From CAWIMX01 sp963837345 (GTDB taxonomy: Bacteria; Acidobacteriota; Vicinamibacteria; Vicinamibacterales; CAVVIG01), in assembly GCA_963837345.1 (NCBI GenBank), contig CAWIMX010000002.1, forward strand, positions 558,001 through 622,000: a stretch of DNA of 64,000 nucleotides, in the 5' to 3' direction. Position 1 is the stretch's first letter, and each line of letters starts with the position of its first letter. The position numbers were made by a program, and so were the translations under genes. This document shows, in pieces, positions 17,546 through 26,611 of this stretch. The notes below the pieces were generated by a model. The model ran no database searches. It saw nothing but the letters and a program-made list of their open reading frames with translations, and had not been told where the DNA came from.

Positions 17546-19473
17546 TGCCGGATGAGACGCGCACCGTTCTGATCGTCGGGTGGCTCGCGGCGGCGGCCGC
17601 ATCGGCTCTTGCCGTCGCGGCCTACCGCGACCGATATTCCCCGGAAGCCAGCATCACGAATCGTCCCATTCAGGTCAGCGAGGATGGCTACGCCTCCTCG
17701 CCGGCCTGTCGCGCCTGCCATCCCAGCCAGTACAACAGCTGGCACGCGTCGTACCATCGGACGATGACTCAGGTGGCGACGGCGGAGACCGCCAGGGCCG
17801 ATTTCGGCGGGGTGACGGTTGCCGGCGTCCATGGCCGTCCGATGCGGCTCGAACAGGACGGGCAGCAACTCTGGGCCGAGTTCGACGATCCGGACGCCAG
17901 CGTCGATCCTGACGAGCGGCCGCGGATCCGGCGGCCGGTCGTGATGATCACGGGATCGCACAACCAGCAGATCTTCTGGTACGCGACCGGGAAGAACCGC
18001 CTGCTGGGACAGCTCCCCGGCGCGTACCTGATTCGTGAACGGCGCTGGATCCCGCGGCGCGCCGCAGTGCTGCACCCGCCGAGCGATCCGCCGTTCGGAG
18101 AGACCGGCCACTGGAACAGCACCTGTATCGCGTGCCACGCGACGCACGGCAAGCCGCAGTTCGATACGCCCTTCGGATCGCGGCCGCTCGATACGCAAGT
18201 CGTCGAATCGACGGCGGCGGAGTTCGGGATCGCGTGCGAGATGTGCCACGGACCCAGCGAGGGGCATGTGCAGGCCAACCAGAATCCCCTGCGCCGTTAC
18301 TGGCTCCACCTCAGCGGGCGGCCGGATCCCACGACGGTGCAGCCGGCGCACCTCGATCGCCGGGTGGCCTCCGAGACCTGCGGGCAGTGTCATGGCGTCT
18401 GGGAGTTCTACGACGAGCGGGGCGAGCGCCGGGCCAATGCCTTCGGCTTGCCCTACCGACCCGGCGACCAGCTGGCGACGACGCGATTCGTGGCGCAGCC
18501 TCGCGTCAACGGCGATTCACCCGTCATGAAGGCGCTGCTGGCCGACGACCCGGGCTTCGTTCGCGATTCCTTCTGGCCTGACGGCATGGTTCGCGTCTCG
18601 GGGCGTGAGTACAACGGCCTGGTCGAGTCGCCCTGCTTCAGAAACGCCGTCGAGGACACCCGGACGCTCAGCTGCTTTTCGTGTCACACGATGCACGAGA
18701 CGCCGGACGATCCGAGGACTGTGACCGAATGGGCTGACGATCAGTTGACGCCGGGCATGGAGGGAAACGAGGCGTGCCTGCAGTGCCACGAGTCGTACCG
18801 CGCGACGCTGACCGAGCACACCAAGCATGCGGCGGACTCCCCGGGGAGCTCCTGCTACAACTGCCACATGCCGTACACGACGTACGGGCTGCTGAAGACG
18901 ATCCGGAGCCACACGATCAGCGTGCCGTCAGTCGCGGAGAGCATCGAGGGCGGCAGGCCCAACGCGTGCAACCTGTGCCACCTGGACAAGACCCTCGAAT
19001 GGACCGCCGAAGCGCTCGAGCACGAGTACGGCACGCCTGGCGGCACGCTGGACGACGACACCCGATCGACGGCCGCATCGCTCCTGTGGCTGCTTCGGGG
19101 CGATGCGGGTCAGCGCGCGATCGTCGCGCAGGCCATGGCCTGGCCGCCGGCGCAGCGGGTGTCCGGCACCGACTGGATGGCGCCGTACCTCGCGACGCTT
19201 CTCGACGATCCCTACGATGCCGTCCGCTTCATCGCCTCGCGAACGCTCCACACCCTTCCGGCTTTTGCTGACTTTCCATTCGATGTCGAGGCGGCATCCG
19301 CGCGGCGCCGGGAAGCGCAGTTGCGCGTCATGCAGATCTGGGATCGTGCAAAGACGCGTTCGGCCGCGGGGCGTCCTCAGCTCATGTACACGAACGGGGG
19401 AGCGATCGATACGAGTCGCGTACTGCGCCTGTTGCAGCAACGAGACAACCGCGACGTCCTGTTGCGGGAGTGA
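17545..19473 (+). CDS. Octahaem c-type cytochrome
   Basis: 642 residues with an N-terminal membrane anchor or signal (LIVGWLAAAAASALAVAAY). Eight CxxCH motifs can be counted: CRACH (C55), CIACH, CEMCH, CGQCH, CFSCH, CLQCH, CYNCH and CNLCH. The C-terminal 150 residues lack haem sites and look helical, HEAT-like. Multihaem proteins of this layout are annotated as cytochrome c family / doxx-like proteins; some relatives are nitrite or hydroxylamine-type enzymes, but no such active site can be claimed here. The start is GTG at 17545, whose G is the last base of the preceding TAG (TAGTG overlap), so translation is coupled to the upstream gene. Likely a periplasmic electron conduit for the neighbouring oxidases. 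Confidence 0.88.
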   Translation: MPDETRTVLIVGWLAAAAASALAVAAYRDRYSPEASITNRPIQVSEDGYASSPACRACHPSQYNSWHASYHRTMTQVATAETARADFGGVTVAGVHGRPMRLEQDGQQLWAEFDDPDASVDPDERPRIRRPVVMITGSHNQQIFWYATGKNRLLGQLPGAYLIRERRWIPRRAAVLHPPSDPPFGETGHWNSTCIACHATHGKPQFDTPFGSRPLDTQVVESTAAEFGIACEMCHGPSEGHVQANQNPLRRYWLHLSGRPDPTTVQPAHLDRRVASETCGQCHGVWEFYDERGERRANAFGLPYRPGDQLATTRFVAQPRVNGDSPVMKALLADDPGFVRDSFWPDGMVRVSGREYNGLVESPCFRNAVEDTRTLSCFSCHTMHETPDDPRTVTEWADDQLTPGMEGNEACLQCHESYRATLTEHTKHAADSPGSSCYNCHMPYTTYGLLKTIRSHTISVPSVAESIEGGRPNACNLCHLDKTLEWTAEALEHEYGTPGGTLDDDTRSTAASLLWLLRGDAGQRAIVAQAMAWPPAQRVSGTDWMAPYLATLLDDPYDAVRFIASRTLHTLPAFADFPFDVEAASARRREAQLRVMQIWDRAKTRSAAGRPQLMYTNGGAIDTSRVLRLLQQRDNRDVLLRE

Positions 19474-19491
19474 TCGGCGCCGGAATCGAGC

Positions 19492-19965
19492 TCAGCCCTT
19501 CCGGGCCCCCTGCGGCGAGTCCAGCGCGCCCGCGCCTCGAGCGAGGAGAACCGTCCCGAGCAAGAGCAGGGCGGCGCCGACTGGCACGAGCGCCGCGCCC
19601 ATACCAGGGTCGCCGGCGTAGAACCGCACGCCACCGAGGAAGAACCCGCCTGGCAGCAGGACGCTCGCACCGATGAAAGACCGCGAGATCAATTTCTGAT
19701 GGGCGGACGCGAGGGCGGGCGTCGACCGGAATGAGAGCCCGACGACCACGTGAACGAGACCGAGCAGCGCGCCGTGCGCATGCGCGAGCGTCCACATCAG
19801 GCGTCGGGTCTCGTTGGCGGCGTTCAGGTACATCTGCACCTTGAACCCGTGGAGCGCCTCGAGCCCCAGCCCGAGGCTGGTAAACACGAGAAAAGACCAC
19901 CACCCGAAGCGGAGATGCCGCTTGGCGAGCACGACGGCCAGAGGATTGTCGCTGGTTGGAGGCAA
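19492..19965 (-). CDS. Small integral membrane protein, unknown function
   Basis: About 157 residues with four hydrophobic helices (WWSFLVFTSLGLGLEAL, HAHGALLGLVHVVVGL, ISRSFIGASVLLPGGFFLGG, ALVPVGAALLLLGTVLLA) and histidines in the second helix. I do not recognise a named family. The TTG at 19965 is chosen as start because TACAAT (19973-19978 on the minus strand) ends 7 nt before it. An upstream TTG at 20013 is possible but lies before the promoter. It converges on the octahaem cytochrome gene. Confidence 0.65.
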   Translation of the reverse strand: MPPTSDNPLAVVLAKRHLRFGWWSFLVFTSLGLGLEALHGFKVQMYLNAANETRRLMWTLAHAHGALLGLVHVVVGLSFRSTPALASAHQKLISRSFIGASVLLPGGFFLGGVRFYAGDPGMGAALVPVGAALLLLGTVLLARGAGALDSPQGARKG

Positions 19966-19972
19966 GCGCCAG

Positions 19973-19978
19973 ATTGTA
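19973..19978 (-). promoter_or_regulatory. Putative -10 (TACAAT), leaderless start
   Basis: TACAAT on the minus strand, 7 nt before the TTG at 19965. Same geometry as at 8283 and 51631. Confidence 0.4.
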
Positions 19979-20065
19979 CCAGCGCTCCGTTGAGCCAGCC
20001 GTACATTACACAATCTTTATATTTCGCCAACTGCCATGGATATCGCAGTTAGTGCGCAATTGCTG

Positions 20066-20093
20066 TTGCCTTTGTTCGGCCTGCGCATATACT
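20066..20093 (+). promoter_or_regulatory. Promoter of TonB receptor 1
   Basis: TTGCCT, 16-nt spacer, TATACT (20088-20093) in an AT-rich patch (about 20000-20150) unlike the rest of the window. The leader would be about 95 nt and ends with GGAGG 5 nt before the ATG. The same TATACT and the same ribosome-binding region precede receptor 2. The 230 nt between 19966 and 20195 hold no gene. Confidence 0.45.
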
Positions 20094-20195
20094 CCACCCG
20101 AGCGAATTACTTATTGTTATTTGTTTCTCTCCTTACGTCTCGCAATGGACTGATGATGAGCCTCGGTCGATTTGACTCTTCTCGTGGAGGCAGAC

Positions 20196-23153
20196 ATGAC
20201 GAGGGACAGATTCGGCGCGTTGCTGCTAAGAGTCGTCGCGGTCGTAACCTTGTTCCCCGTGGGGGTGTCGGCACAGAGTCGCATTGCCGGTGCCGTCGCC
20301 GATTCCAGCGGCGCGGTGTTGCCCGGCGTGACGGTGGAGGCGTCGAGTCCCGTCCTCATTGAGAAAGTGCGGTCGGCAGTCACCGACGGTCGCGGGCAGT
20401 ACACGATCATCGACCTGCGGCCGGGCAGCTACACGCTGACGTTCACCTTGCCGGGCTTCAACACGGTCAGGCGGGAAGGCATTCAGCTGCCGGCGGATTT
20501 CACGGCGACCGTGAACGCGCAGCTCTCGGTGGGCGCGGTCGAGGAAACCGTGACGGTGAGCGGCCAGTCGCCGCTGGTCGACGTGCAGTCGGCGGCCCGC
20601 ACGCAGGTCATCACCCGCGAGCTGCTCGACACGCTGCCCACGCCGCGCAACACCCAGTCGTTCGGCTACCTCGCGCAGGGGGTTCGGCTGAGCAAGCCGG
20701 ACGTGGGCGGCGCGCAGATGATGGAACAGGTGAACATGCGCGTGCACGGCGCCTCTCAGGTCGACACGACGATGCAGATCGACGGGATGCTGGTGTCGCC
20801 CGCGTTCAGCGACGGGGCCATCCAGAACTACATCAACCAGCAGGCGTTCGCCGAGATCAGCTTCACGACGAGCTCACAGTCGGCGGATATTCAAGCCGGC
20901 GGCATCCGCCAGAACCTCATCCCCCGCGACGGCGGGAATACGTTCAGCGGGACGAACTATTTCGGCGGGTCGCTCGGCTCCTGGCAGAGCAACAACCTGA
21001 CGCCCGAGCTGATCGCGCAGGGCGTATCCCTGCCCACGGGCATCACGCACATCTACGACATCAACCCGGCAGTCGGCGGGCCGATCCGGCGCGACCGGCT
21101 GTGGTACTACACGTCGATGCGGTGGATGTCGGTCAACGAGAAGGTGATCAACGCCTACCTGCCCGACGGCAGTCAAGCCGTCGTCGACCAGTTGATCAGC
21201 ATTCCGATGGTGCGGCTGACGGTGCAGGCGACGCCGAAGAACAAGCTCAGCGCGTTTCTGGACCGGCCGTTCAAGTTCAAGGGGCACGAATTCACGTTCG
21301 GGATCGAGCCGTCGCGGGCGTCGCGGCGCCGGAATCCGAGCGAAGCCAACTATCACAATTTCGGCACGAAGCTCACGTCGACCGTGACGAATCGGATGTT
21401 GCTGGAGCTGGGGTTCACCGAGATCGTGGAGCGCCTCCACAGCGGGTATCAGCCGGACGTCTTTCCGTCGACGCAAGGGTATCCCCGGCCGGCGAACATT
21501 CATTTGCTGACCGGAGGGCCGAATGTGGATCCGTGGTTCACCGGGGTTCAGCACTACGAGATTCTGAGCCACGAGGCGACCGAAGCCACGACGGGGTACA
21601 GCGGCACGTTGCCGGACCGGCGGCATATCGAGACGGCGCTCTCGTATGTGACCGGGTCGCACAGCCTGAAGACGGGCTTCCAGTGGTCGTGGGGGCAGGA
21701 CCGCAACGACGCCGTGTCGAACGGCGATCTGCAGCGGAAGAACTATCGGAACGGCGTGCCGGAATCGGTGGTTGTCACGATCAATCCGTTTGCGACCGAG
21801 GAGTATGTGAAGGCCGACATCGGCCTCTACGTGATGGACACCTGGACGGTGAAACGGCTGACGCTGACGCCCGGGGTGCGCTACGACTATTTCAATTCGA
21901 TGATCAAGGAGCAGTGGCGGCAGGAAGGGCGCTTCGTGCCGGGGCAGATCGTCCCGGAGATCGACGGGCTGCCGATCTGGCACGATATCTCGCCGCGGTT
22001 CAGCCTGGCCTATGACGTGTTCGGCACCGGGCGGACGGCGCTGAAGTTCGCGGTCAACAAATACGTGCGGCCGTATGCGGGGAGCTTCGCGAAGCGCTAC
22101 AATCCGCTGCGCGGGACGAGCACCGACACGCGCGACTGGTTCGACTGCGTGCTGCTCACCGGGACGTCCACCTGCGATCCGGCGCAGATCGGCGGGTCGA
22201 CATATCACGACGACATCGTGCAGGACAACGAGATCGGGCCGTCCAACAACCTGGGGTTCGGGAAGGCGGCGAACATCCGGCCGGCCGACGGCATCAAGCG
22301 CCCGTACAACGTGGAAGTGAGCGCCGCCGTGCAGCATCAGCTGCTGCCGAACCTGTCGATCACCGGGGCGTGGTACCGGCGGAAGTACTATCGGCTGATT
22401 GCCGCGGACAACGTGCTGCTCGACCCGCAGCGCGACTACGCGACGTTCCAGGTGGCCAACCCGATCGGGAATGGCGAGACGCTCACGATCTACAACCTCG
22501 ACCCGGCCAAGCGGGGGCAGGTGGAGATCGTCGACTACAACTCGAGTCGGAACACACACATCTCGAACGACCTGGAGCTGAGCTTCAACAGCCGGCTGCC
22601 GAACGGGTCGACCGTGTTCGGCGGCTGGAGCGCCAGCCGGAACGTCGAGAACACGTGCGACACCGAGAACCCGAACGGCGAGAACTATACCGACCTCTTC
22701 TACTCCGTCACGTTCCTCAGGGGCGGACGCTTCTGCGACGAGAGCCAGTTGAGCATTCCGTTCCGGCACGACTTCAAGTTCGCCGGCACGCTGCCATTGC
22801 CCTACCAGGTGGTGTTGAGCGGCACGGTGACGAGCTTTGCCGGGAACGAGTCGCAGGTGGTGTGGAACGTGCCGGCATCGGTGTTTCCGGGCGGCAAGCG
22901 GACGCAGACGACCAATGTGCGGCTGACGGCGCCCGGGACGCGCTACCTGCCCCGCTGGAATCAGGTCGACTTTTCGATCAAGAAGGCGTTCCAGGCCGGC
23001 CGGTTCAGGTTCAGCGGCCAGCTCGATCTGTACAACCTGCTGAACTCGGCGGTGGTGACGACGGAAACGCAGACGTACGGGCCGAGCCTCGGCTTCCCGA
23101 ACACGATCCTGCAGGGCCGGCTGCCGCGAGTAGCCGCCCAGGTCAGCTGGTAG
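20196..23153 (+). CDS. TonB-dependent receptor, Oar-like, copy 1
   Basis: 985 residues, outer membrane. Signal peptide (cleavage near VGVSAQS), carboxypeptidase-regulatory-like domain (RIAGAVADSSGAVLPGVTVEA, about 33-115), plug (about 125-230) and a large barrel. These receptors import bulky substrates using TonB energy; the ligand is unknown. Copy 2 at 23550 has the same length and about 97 percent identical residues by eye comparison, with most of the roughly 26 differences in the last 160 residues. The start is the ATG after GGAGG; a TTG further up has no ribosome-binding site. No anti-sigma or sigma gene is adjacent and no SusD-type partner is seen. Confidence 0.92.
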   Translation: MTRDRFGALLLRVVAVVTLFPVGVSAQSRIAGAVADSSGAVLPGVTVEASSPVLIEKVRSAVTDGRGQYTIIDLRPGSYTLTFTLPGFNTVRREGIQLPADFTATVNAQLSVGAVEETVTVSGQSPLVDVQSAARTQVITRELLDTLPTPRNTQSFGYLAQGVRLSKPDVGGAQMMEQVNMRVHGASQVDTTMQIDGMLVSPAFSDGAIQNYINQQAFAEISFTTSSQSADIQAGGIRQNLIPRDGGNTFSGTNYFGGSLGSWQSNNLTPELIAQGVSLPTGITHIYDINPAVGGPIRRDRLWYYTSMRWMSVNEKVINAYLPDGSQAVVDQLISIPMVRLTVQATPKNKLSAFLDRPFKFKGHEFTFGIEPSRASRRRNPSEANYHNFGTKLTSTVTNRMLLELGFTEIVERLHSGYQPDVFPSTQGYPRPANIHLLTGGPNVDPWFTGVQHYEILSHEATEATTGYSGTLPDRRHIETALSYVTGSHSLKTGFQWSWGQDRNDAVSNGDLQRKNYRNGVPESVVVTINPFATEEYVKADIGLYVMDTWTVKRLTLTPGVRYDYFNSMIKEQWRQEGRFVPGQIVPEIDGLPIWHDISPRFSLAYDVFGTGRTALKFAVNKYVRPYAGSFAKRYNPLRGTSTDTRDWFDCVLLTGTSTCDPAQIGGSTYHDDIVQDNEIGPSNNLGFGKAANIRPADGIKRPYNVEVSAAVQHQLLPNLSITGAWYRRKYYRLIAADNVLLDPQRDYATFQVANPIGNGETLTIYNLDPAKRGQVEIVDYNSSRNTHISNDLELSFNSRLPNGSTVFGGWSASRNVENTCDTENPNGENYTDLFYSVTFLRGGRFCDESQLSIPFRHDFKFAGTLPLPYQVVLSGTVTSFAGNESQVVWNVPASVFPGGKRTQTTNVRLTAPGTRYLPRWNQVDFSIKKAFQAGRFRFSGQLDLYNLLNSAVVTTETQTYGPSLGFPNTILQGRLPRVAAQVSW

Positions 23154-23168
23154 TCGCGTCGTTTCGAT

Positions 23169-23204
23169 CGATCGGTCGGGGGACGGGCGTCCTCCGACCG
23201 ATCG
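23169..23204 (+). terminator. Terminator after TonB receptor 1
   Basis: A 14-bp stem (CGATCGGTCGGGGG pairing with CCTCCGACCGATCG, one G-U pair) with an 8-nt loop, 15 nt after the stop. No U-tract. The rest of the 396-nt gap up to 23549 shows no gene. Confidence 0.65.
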
Positions 23205-23429
23205 TCAGCGCACTGATCGATCCCGCCGCCGGCATCGCCCGCCCCCTCCCTTCCTGGCCGGGCAGTTCGCGATCCGAATCCAGCAGATCGCCGATGGCGT
23301 GAGGCCCGCGAGATGAACGGACTCTCGGGAGTTTCTCTATTCATTACGTGAACATAAAGACCAATTTACTTTCGATGTGAAACAGTTTCGTTCTTGCACC
23401 GAATTGATAAGAGTTCGTGTGTTTGTCCG

Positions 23430-23458
23430 TTGGCGTCCGCAAAACGGAAGCGTATACT
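23430..23458 (+). promoter_or_regulatory. Promoter of TonB receptor 2
   Basis: TTGGCG, 17-nt spacer, TATACT (23453-23458), giving a leader of about 85 nt. The -10 and the ribosome-binding region match those of receptor 1, but the rest of the upstream sequence differs, so the two copies may be expressed differently. Confidence 0.45.
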
Positions 23459-23549
23459 CCGCGTCGCCATTCTGAAGCTTGTCCTTCCCGGATACCGCAT
23501 GGACCAGGGGGTCGTTATCGAATCGATGTGACTTCTCGTGGAGGCGGAC

Positions 23550-26507
23550 ATGACAAGGGACAGATTCGGCGCGTTGCTGCTAAGAGTCGTCGCGGTCGTA
23601 ACCTTGTTCCCCGTGGGGGTATCGGCACAGAGTCGCATTGCCGGTGCCGTCGCCGATTCCAGCGGCGCGGTGTTGCCCGGCGTGACGGTGGAGGCGTCGA
23701 GTCCCGTCCTCATTGAGAAGGTGCGGTCGGCAGTCACCGACGGCCGCGGGCAGTACACGATCATCGACCTGCGGCCGGGCAGCTACACGCTGACGTTCAC
23801 CTTGCCGGGCTTCAACACGGTCAGGCGGGAAGGCATTCAGCTGCCGGCGGATTTCACGGCGACCGTGAACGCGCAGCTCTCGGTGGGCGCGGTCGAGGAA
23901 ACCGTGACGGTGAGCGGCCAGTCGCCGCTGGTCGACGTGCAGTCGGCGGCCCGCACGCAGGTCATCACCCGCGAGCTGCTCGACACGCTGCCCACGCCGC
24001 GCAACACCCAGTCGTTCGGCTACCTCGCGCAGGGGGTTCGGCTGAGCAAGCCGGACGTGGGCGGCGCGCAGATGATGGAACAAGTGAACATGCGCGTGCA
24101 CGGCGCCTCCGAGGTCGACACGACGATGCAGATCGACGGGATGCTGGTGTCGCCCGCGTTCAGCGACGGGGCCATCCAGAACTACATCAACCAGCAGGCG
24201 TTCGCCGAGATCAGCTTCACGACGAGCTCACAGTCGGCGGATATTCAAGCCGGCGGCATCCGCCAGAACCTCATCCCCCGCGACGGCGGGAATACGTTCA
24301 GCGGGACGAACTATTTCGGCGGGTCGCTCGGCTCCTGGCAGAGCAACAACCTGACGCCCGAGCTGATCGCGCAGGGCGTATCCCTGCCCACGGGCATCAC
24401 GCACATCTACGACATCAACCCGGCGGCCGGCGGGCCGATCCGGCGCGACCGGCTGTGGTACTACACGTCGATGCGGTGGATGTCGGTCAACGAGAAGGTG
24501 ATCAACGCCTACCTGCCCGACGGCAGTCAAGCCGTCGTCGACCAGTTGATCAGCATTCCGATGGTGCGGCTGACGGTGCAGGCGACGCCGAAGAACAAGC
24601 TCAGCGCGTTTCTGGACCGGCCGTTCAAGTTCAAGGGGCACGAATTCACGTTCGGGATCGAGCCGTCGCGGGCGTCGCGGCGCCGGAATCCGAGCGAAGC
24701 CAACTATCACAATTTCGGCACGAAGCTCACGTCGACCGTGACGAATCGGATGTTGCTGGAGCTGGGGTTCACCGAGATCGTGGAGCGCCTCCACAGCGGG
24801 TATCAGCCGGACGTCTTTCCGTCGACGCAAGGGTATCCCCGGCCGGCGAACATTCATTTGCTGACCGGAGGGCCGAATGTGGATCCGTGGTTCACGGGGG
24901 TCCAGCACTACGAGATTCTGAGCGGGGAGGCGACCGAAGCCACGACGGGGTACAGCGGCACGTTGCCGGACCGGCGGCATATCGAGACGGCGCTCTCGTA
25001 TGTGACCGGGTCGCACAGCCTGAAGACGGGCTTCCAGTGGTCGTGGGGGCAGGACCGCAACGACGCCGTGTCGAACGGCGACCTGCAGCGGAAGAACTAT
25101 CGGAACGGCGTGCCGGAATCGGTGGTTGTCACGATCAATCCGTTTGCGACCGAGGAGTATGTGAAGGCCGACATCGGCCTCTACGTGATGGACACGTGGA
25201 CGCTGAAACGACTGACGCTGACGCCCGGGGTGCGCTACGACTATTTCAACTCGATGATCAAGGAGCAGTGGCGGCAGGAAGGGCGCTTCGTGCCGGGGCA
25301 GATCGTCCCGGAGATCGACGGGCTGCCGATCTGGCACGACATCTCGCCGCGGTTCAGCCTGGCCTATGACGTGTTCGGCACCGGACGGACGGCGCTGAAG
25401 TTCGCGGTCAACAAATACGTGCGGCCGTATGCGGGGAGCTTCGCCAAGCGCTACAACCCGCTGCGCGGGACGAGCACCGACACGCGCGACTGGTTCGACT
25501 GCGTGCTGCTCGAGGCGACATCGACATGTGATCCGGCGCAGATCGGCGGGTCGACATATCACGACGACATCGTGCAGGACAACGAGATCGGGCCGTCCAA
25601 CAACCTGGGGTTCGGGAAGGCGGCGAACATCCGGCCGGCCGACGGCATCAAGCGCCCGTACAACGTGGAAGTGAGCGCCGCCGTGCAGCATCAACTGCTG
25701 CCGAACGTCTCGATCACCGGGGCGTGGTACCGGCGGAAGTACTATCGGCTGATTGCCGCGGACAACGTGCTGCTCGACCCGCAGCGCGACTACGCGACGT
25801 TCCAGGTGGCCAACCCGATCGGGAATGGCGAGACGCTCACGATCTACAACCTCGACCCGGCCAAGCGGGGGCAGGTGGAGATCGTCGACTACAACTCGAG
25901 TCGGAACACACACATCTCGAACGACCTGGAGCTGAGCTTCAACAGCCGGCTGCCGAACGGGTCGACCGTGTTCGGCGGCTGGAGCGCCAGCCGGAACGTC
26001 GAGAACACCTGCGACGCAGAGAACCCGAACGGCGAGAACTTCGCCGATCTCTTCTACTCCATCACGTTCCTCAAGGGCGGGCGGTTCTGTGACGAGCGGC
26101 AACTGGACATCCCGTTCCGGCACGACTTCAAGTTTGCCGGGACGCTGCCCGTGGTCTACGGCGTGGTGCTGAGCGGCACGGTGACGAGCTTTGCCGGGAA
26201 CGAGTCGCAGGTGGTGTGGAACGTGCCGGCATCGGTGTTTCCGGGCGGCAAGCGGACGCAGACGACCAATGTGCGGCTGACGGCGCCCGGGACGCGCTAC
26301 CTGCCCCGCTGGAATCAGGTCGACTTCTCGGTCAAGAAGAATTTCCGGACCGGCCATTACCAGTTCAGTCTTCAGGCCGATCTGTACAACCTGCTGAACT
26401 CGGCGGTGGTGACGACGGAAACGCAGACGTACGGGCCGAGTCTCGGCTTCCCGAACACGATCCTGCAGGGCCGGCTGCCGCGAGTGGCCGCCCAGGTCAG
26501 CTGGTAG
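23550..26507 (+). CDS. TonB-dependent receptor, Oar-like, copy 2
   Basis: 985 residues with the same signal peptide, regulatory-like domain, plug and barrel as copy 1. Differences seen by eye are few before residue 640 (for example Gln to Glu in HGASEVDT, His to Gly in LSGEATE) and cluster near the C-terminus: GENFADLFYSITFLKGG, CDERQLDIP, LPVVYGVVL and the strand FSVKKNFRTGHYQFSLQADL. These lie in barrel strands and loops that could shift ligand choice. Start is the ATG 5 nt after GGAGG. It ends at its own terminator, so it is a separate transcription unit from the following cytochrome gene. Confidence 0.92.
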   Translation: MTRDRFGALLLRVVAVVTLFPVGVSAQSRIAGAVADSSGAVLPGVTVEASSPVLIEKVRSAVTDGRGQYTIIDLRPGSYTLTFTLPGFNTVRREGIQLPADFTATVNAQLSVGAVEETVTVSGQSPLVDVQSAARTQVITRELLDTLPTPRNTQSFGYLAQGVRLSKPDVGGAQMMEQVNMRVHGASEVDTTMQIDGMLVSPAFSDGAIQNYINQQAFAEISFTTSSQSADIQAGGIRQNLIPRDGGNTFSGTNYFGGSLGSWQSNNLTPELIAQGVSLPTGITHIYDINPAAGGPIRRDRLWYYTSMRWMSVNEKVINAYLPDGSQAVVDQLISIPMVRLTVQATPKNKLSAFLDRPFKFKGHEFTFGIEPSRASRRRNPSEANYHNFGTKLTSTVTNRMLLELGFTEIVERLHSGYQPDVFPSTQGYPRPANIHLLTGGPNVDPWFTGVQHYEILSGEATEATTGYSGTLPDRRHIETALSYVTGSHSLKTGFQWSWGQDRNDAVSNGDLQRKNYRNGVPESVVVTINPFATEEYVKADIGLYVMDTWTLKRLTLTPGVRYDYFNSMIKEQWRQEGRFVPGQIVPEIDGLPIWHDISPRFSLAYDVFGTGRTALKFAVNKYVRPYAGSFAKRYNPLRGTSTDTRDWFDCVLLEATSTCDPAQIGGSTYHDDIVQDNEIGPSNNLGFGKAANIRPADGIKRPYNVEVSAAVQHQLLPNVSITGAWYRRKYYRLIAADNVLLDPQRDYATFQVANPIGNGETLTIYNLDPAKRGQVEIVDYNSSRNTHISNDLELSFNSRLPNGSTVFGGWSASRNVENTCDAENPNGENFADLFYSITFLKGGRFCDERQLDIPFRHDFKFAGTLPVVYGVVLSGTVTSFAGNESQVVWNVPASVFPGGKRTQTTNVRLTAPGTRYLPRWNQVDFSVKKNFRTGHYQFSLQADLYNLLNSAVVTTETQTYGPSLGFPNTILQGRLPRVAAQVSW

Positions 26508-26523
26508 ACGGTAGGCACATCCC

Positions 26524-26552
26524 TCGGCCGAGGGAAGCGCTCCCTCGGCCGA
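26524..26552 (+). terminator. Terminator after TonB receptor 2
   Basis: A perfect 12-bp stem (TCGGCCGAGGGA with TCCCTCGGCCGA) and a 5-nt loop AGCGC, 16 nt after the stop codon. Confidence 0.7.
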
Positions 26553-26611
26553 ACTCTCTGAGCGCTCCTCGACCTTCCAACGGGCGTATGATCGGCGGCG
26601 TCGTGCCGACC

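Noticed and set aside
23205..23429. Possible small gene or RNA between the TonB receptors
   Set aside because: No convincing start, frame or structure was seen beyond the terminator at 23169-23204.
26588..26590. ATG 26588 as start of the second cytochrome c-monooxygenase gene
   Set aside because: It lies inside the likely -10 hexamer TATGAT; the lipobox signal peptide starts properly at 26612.
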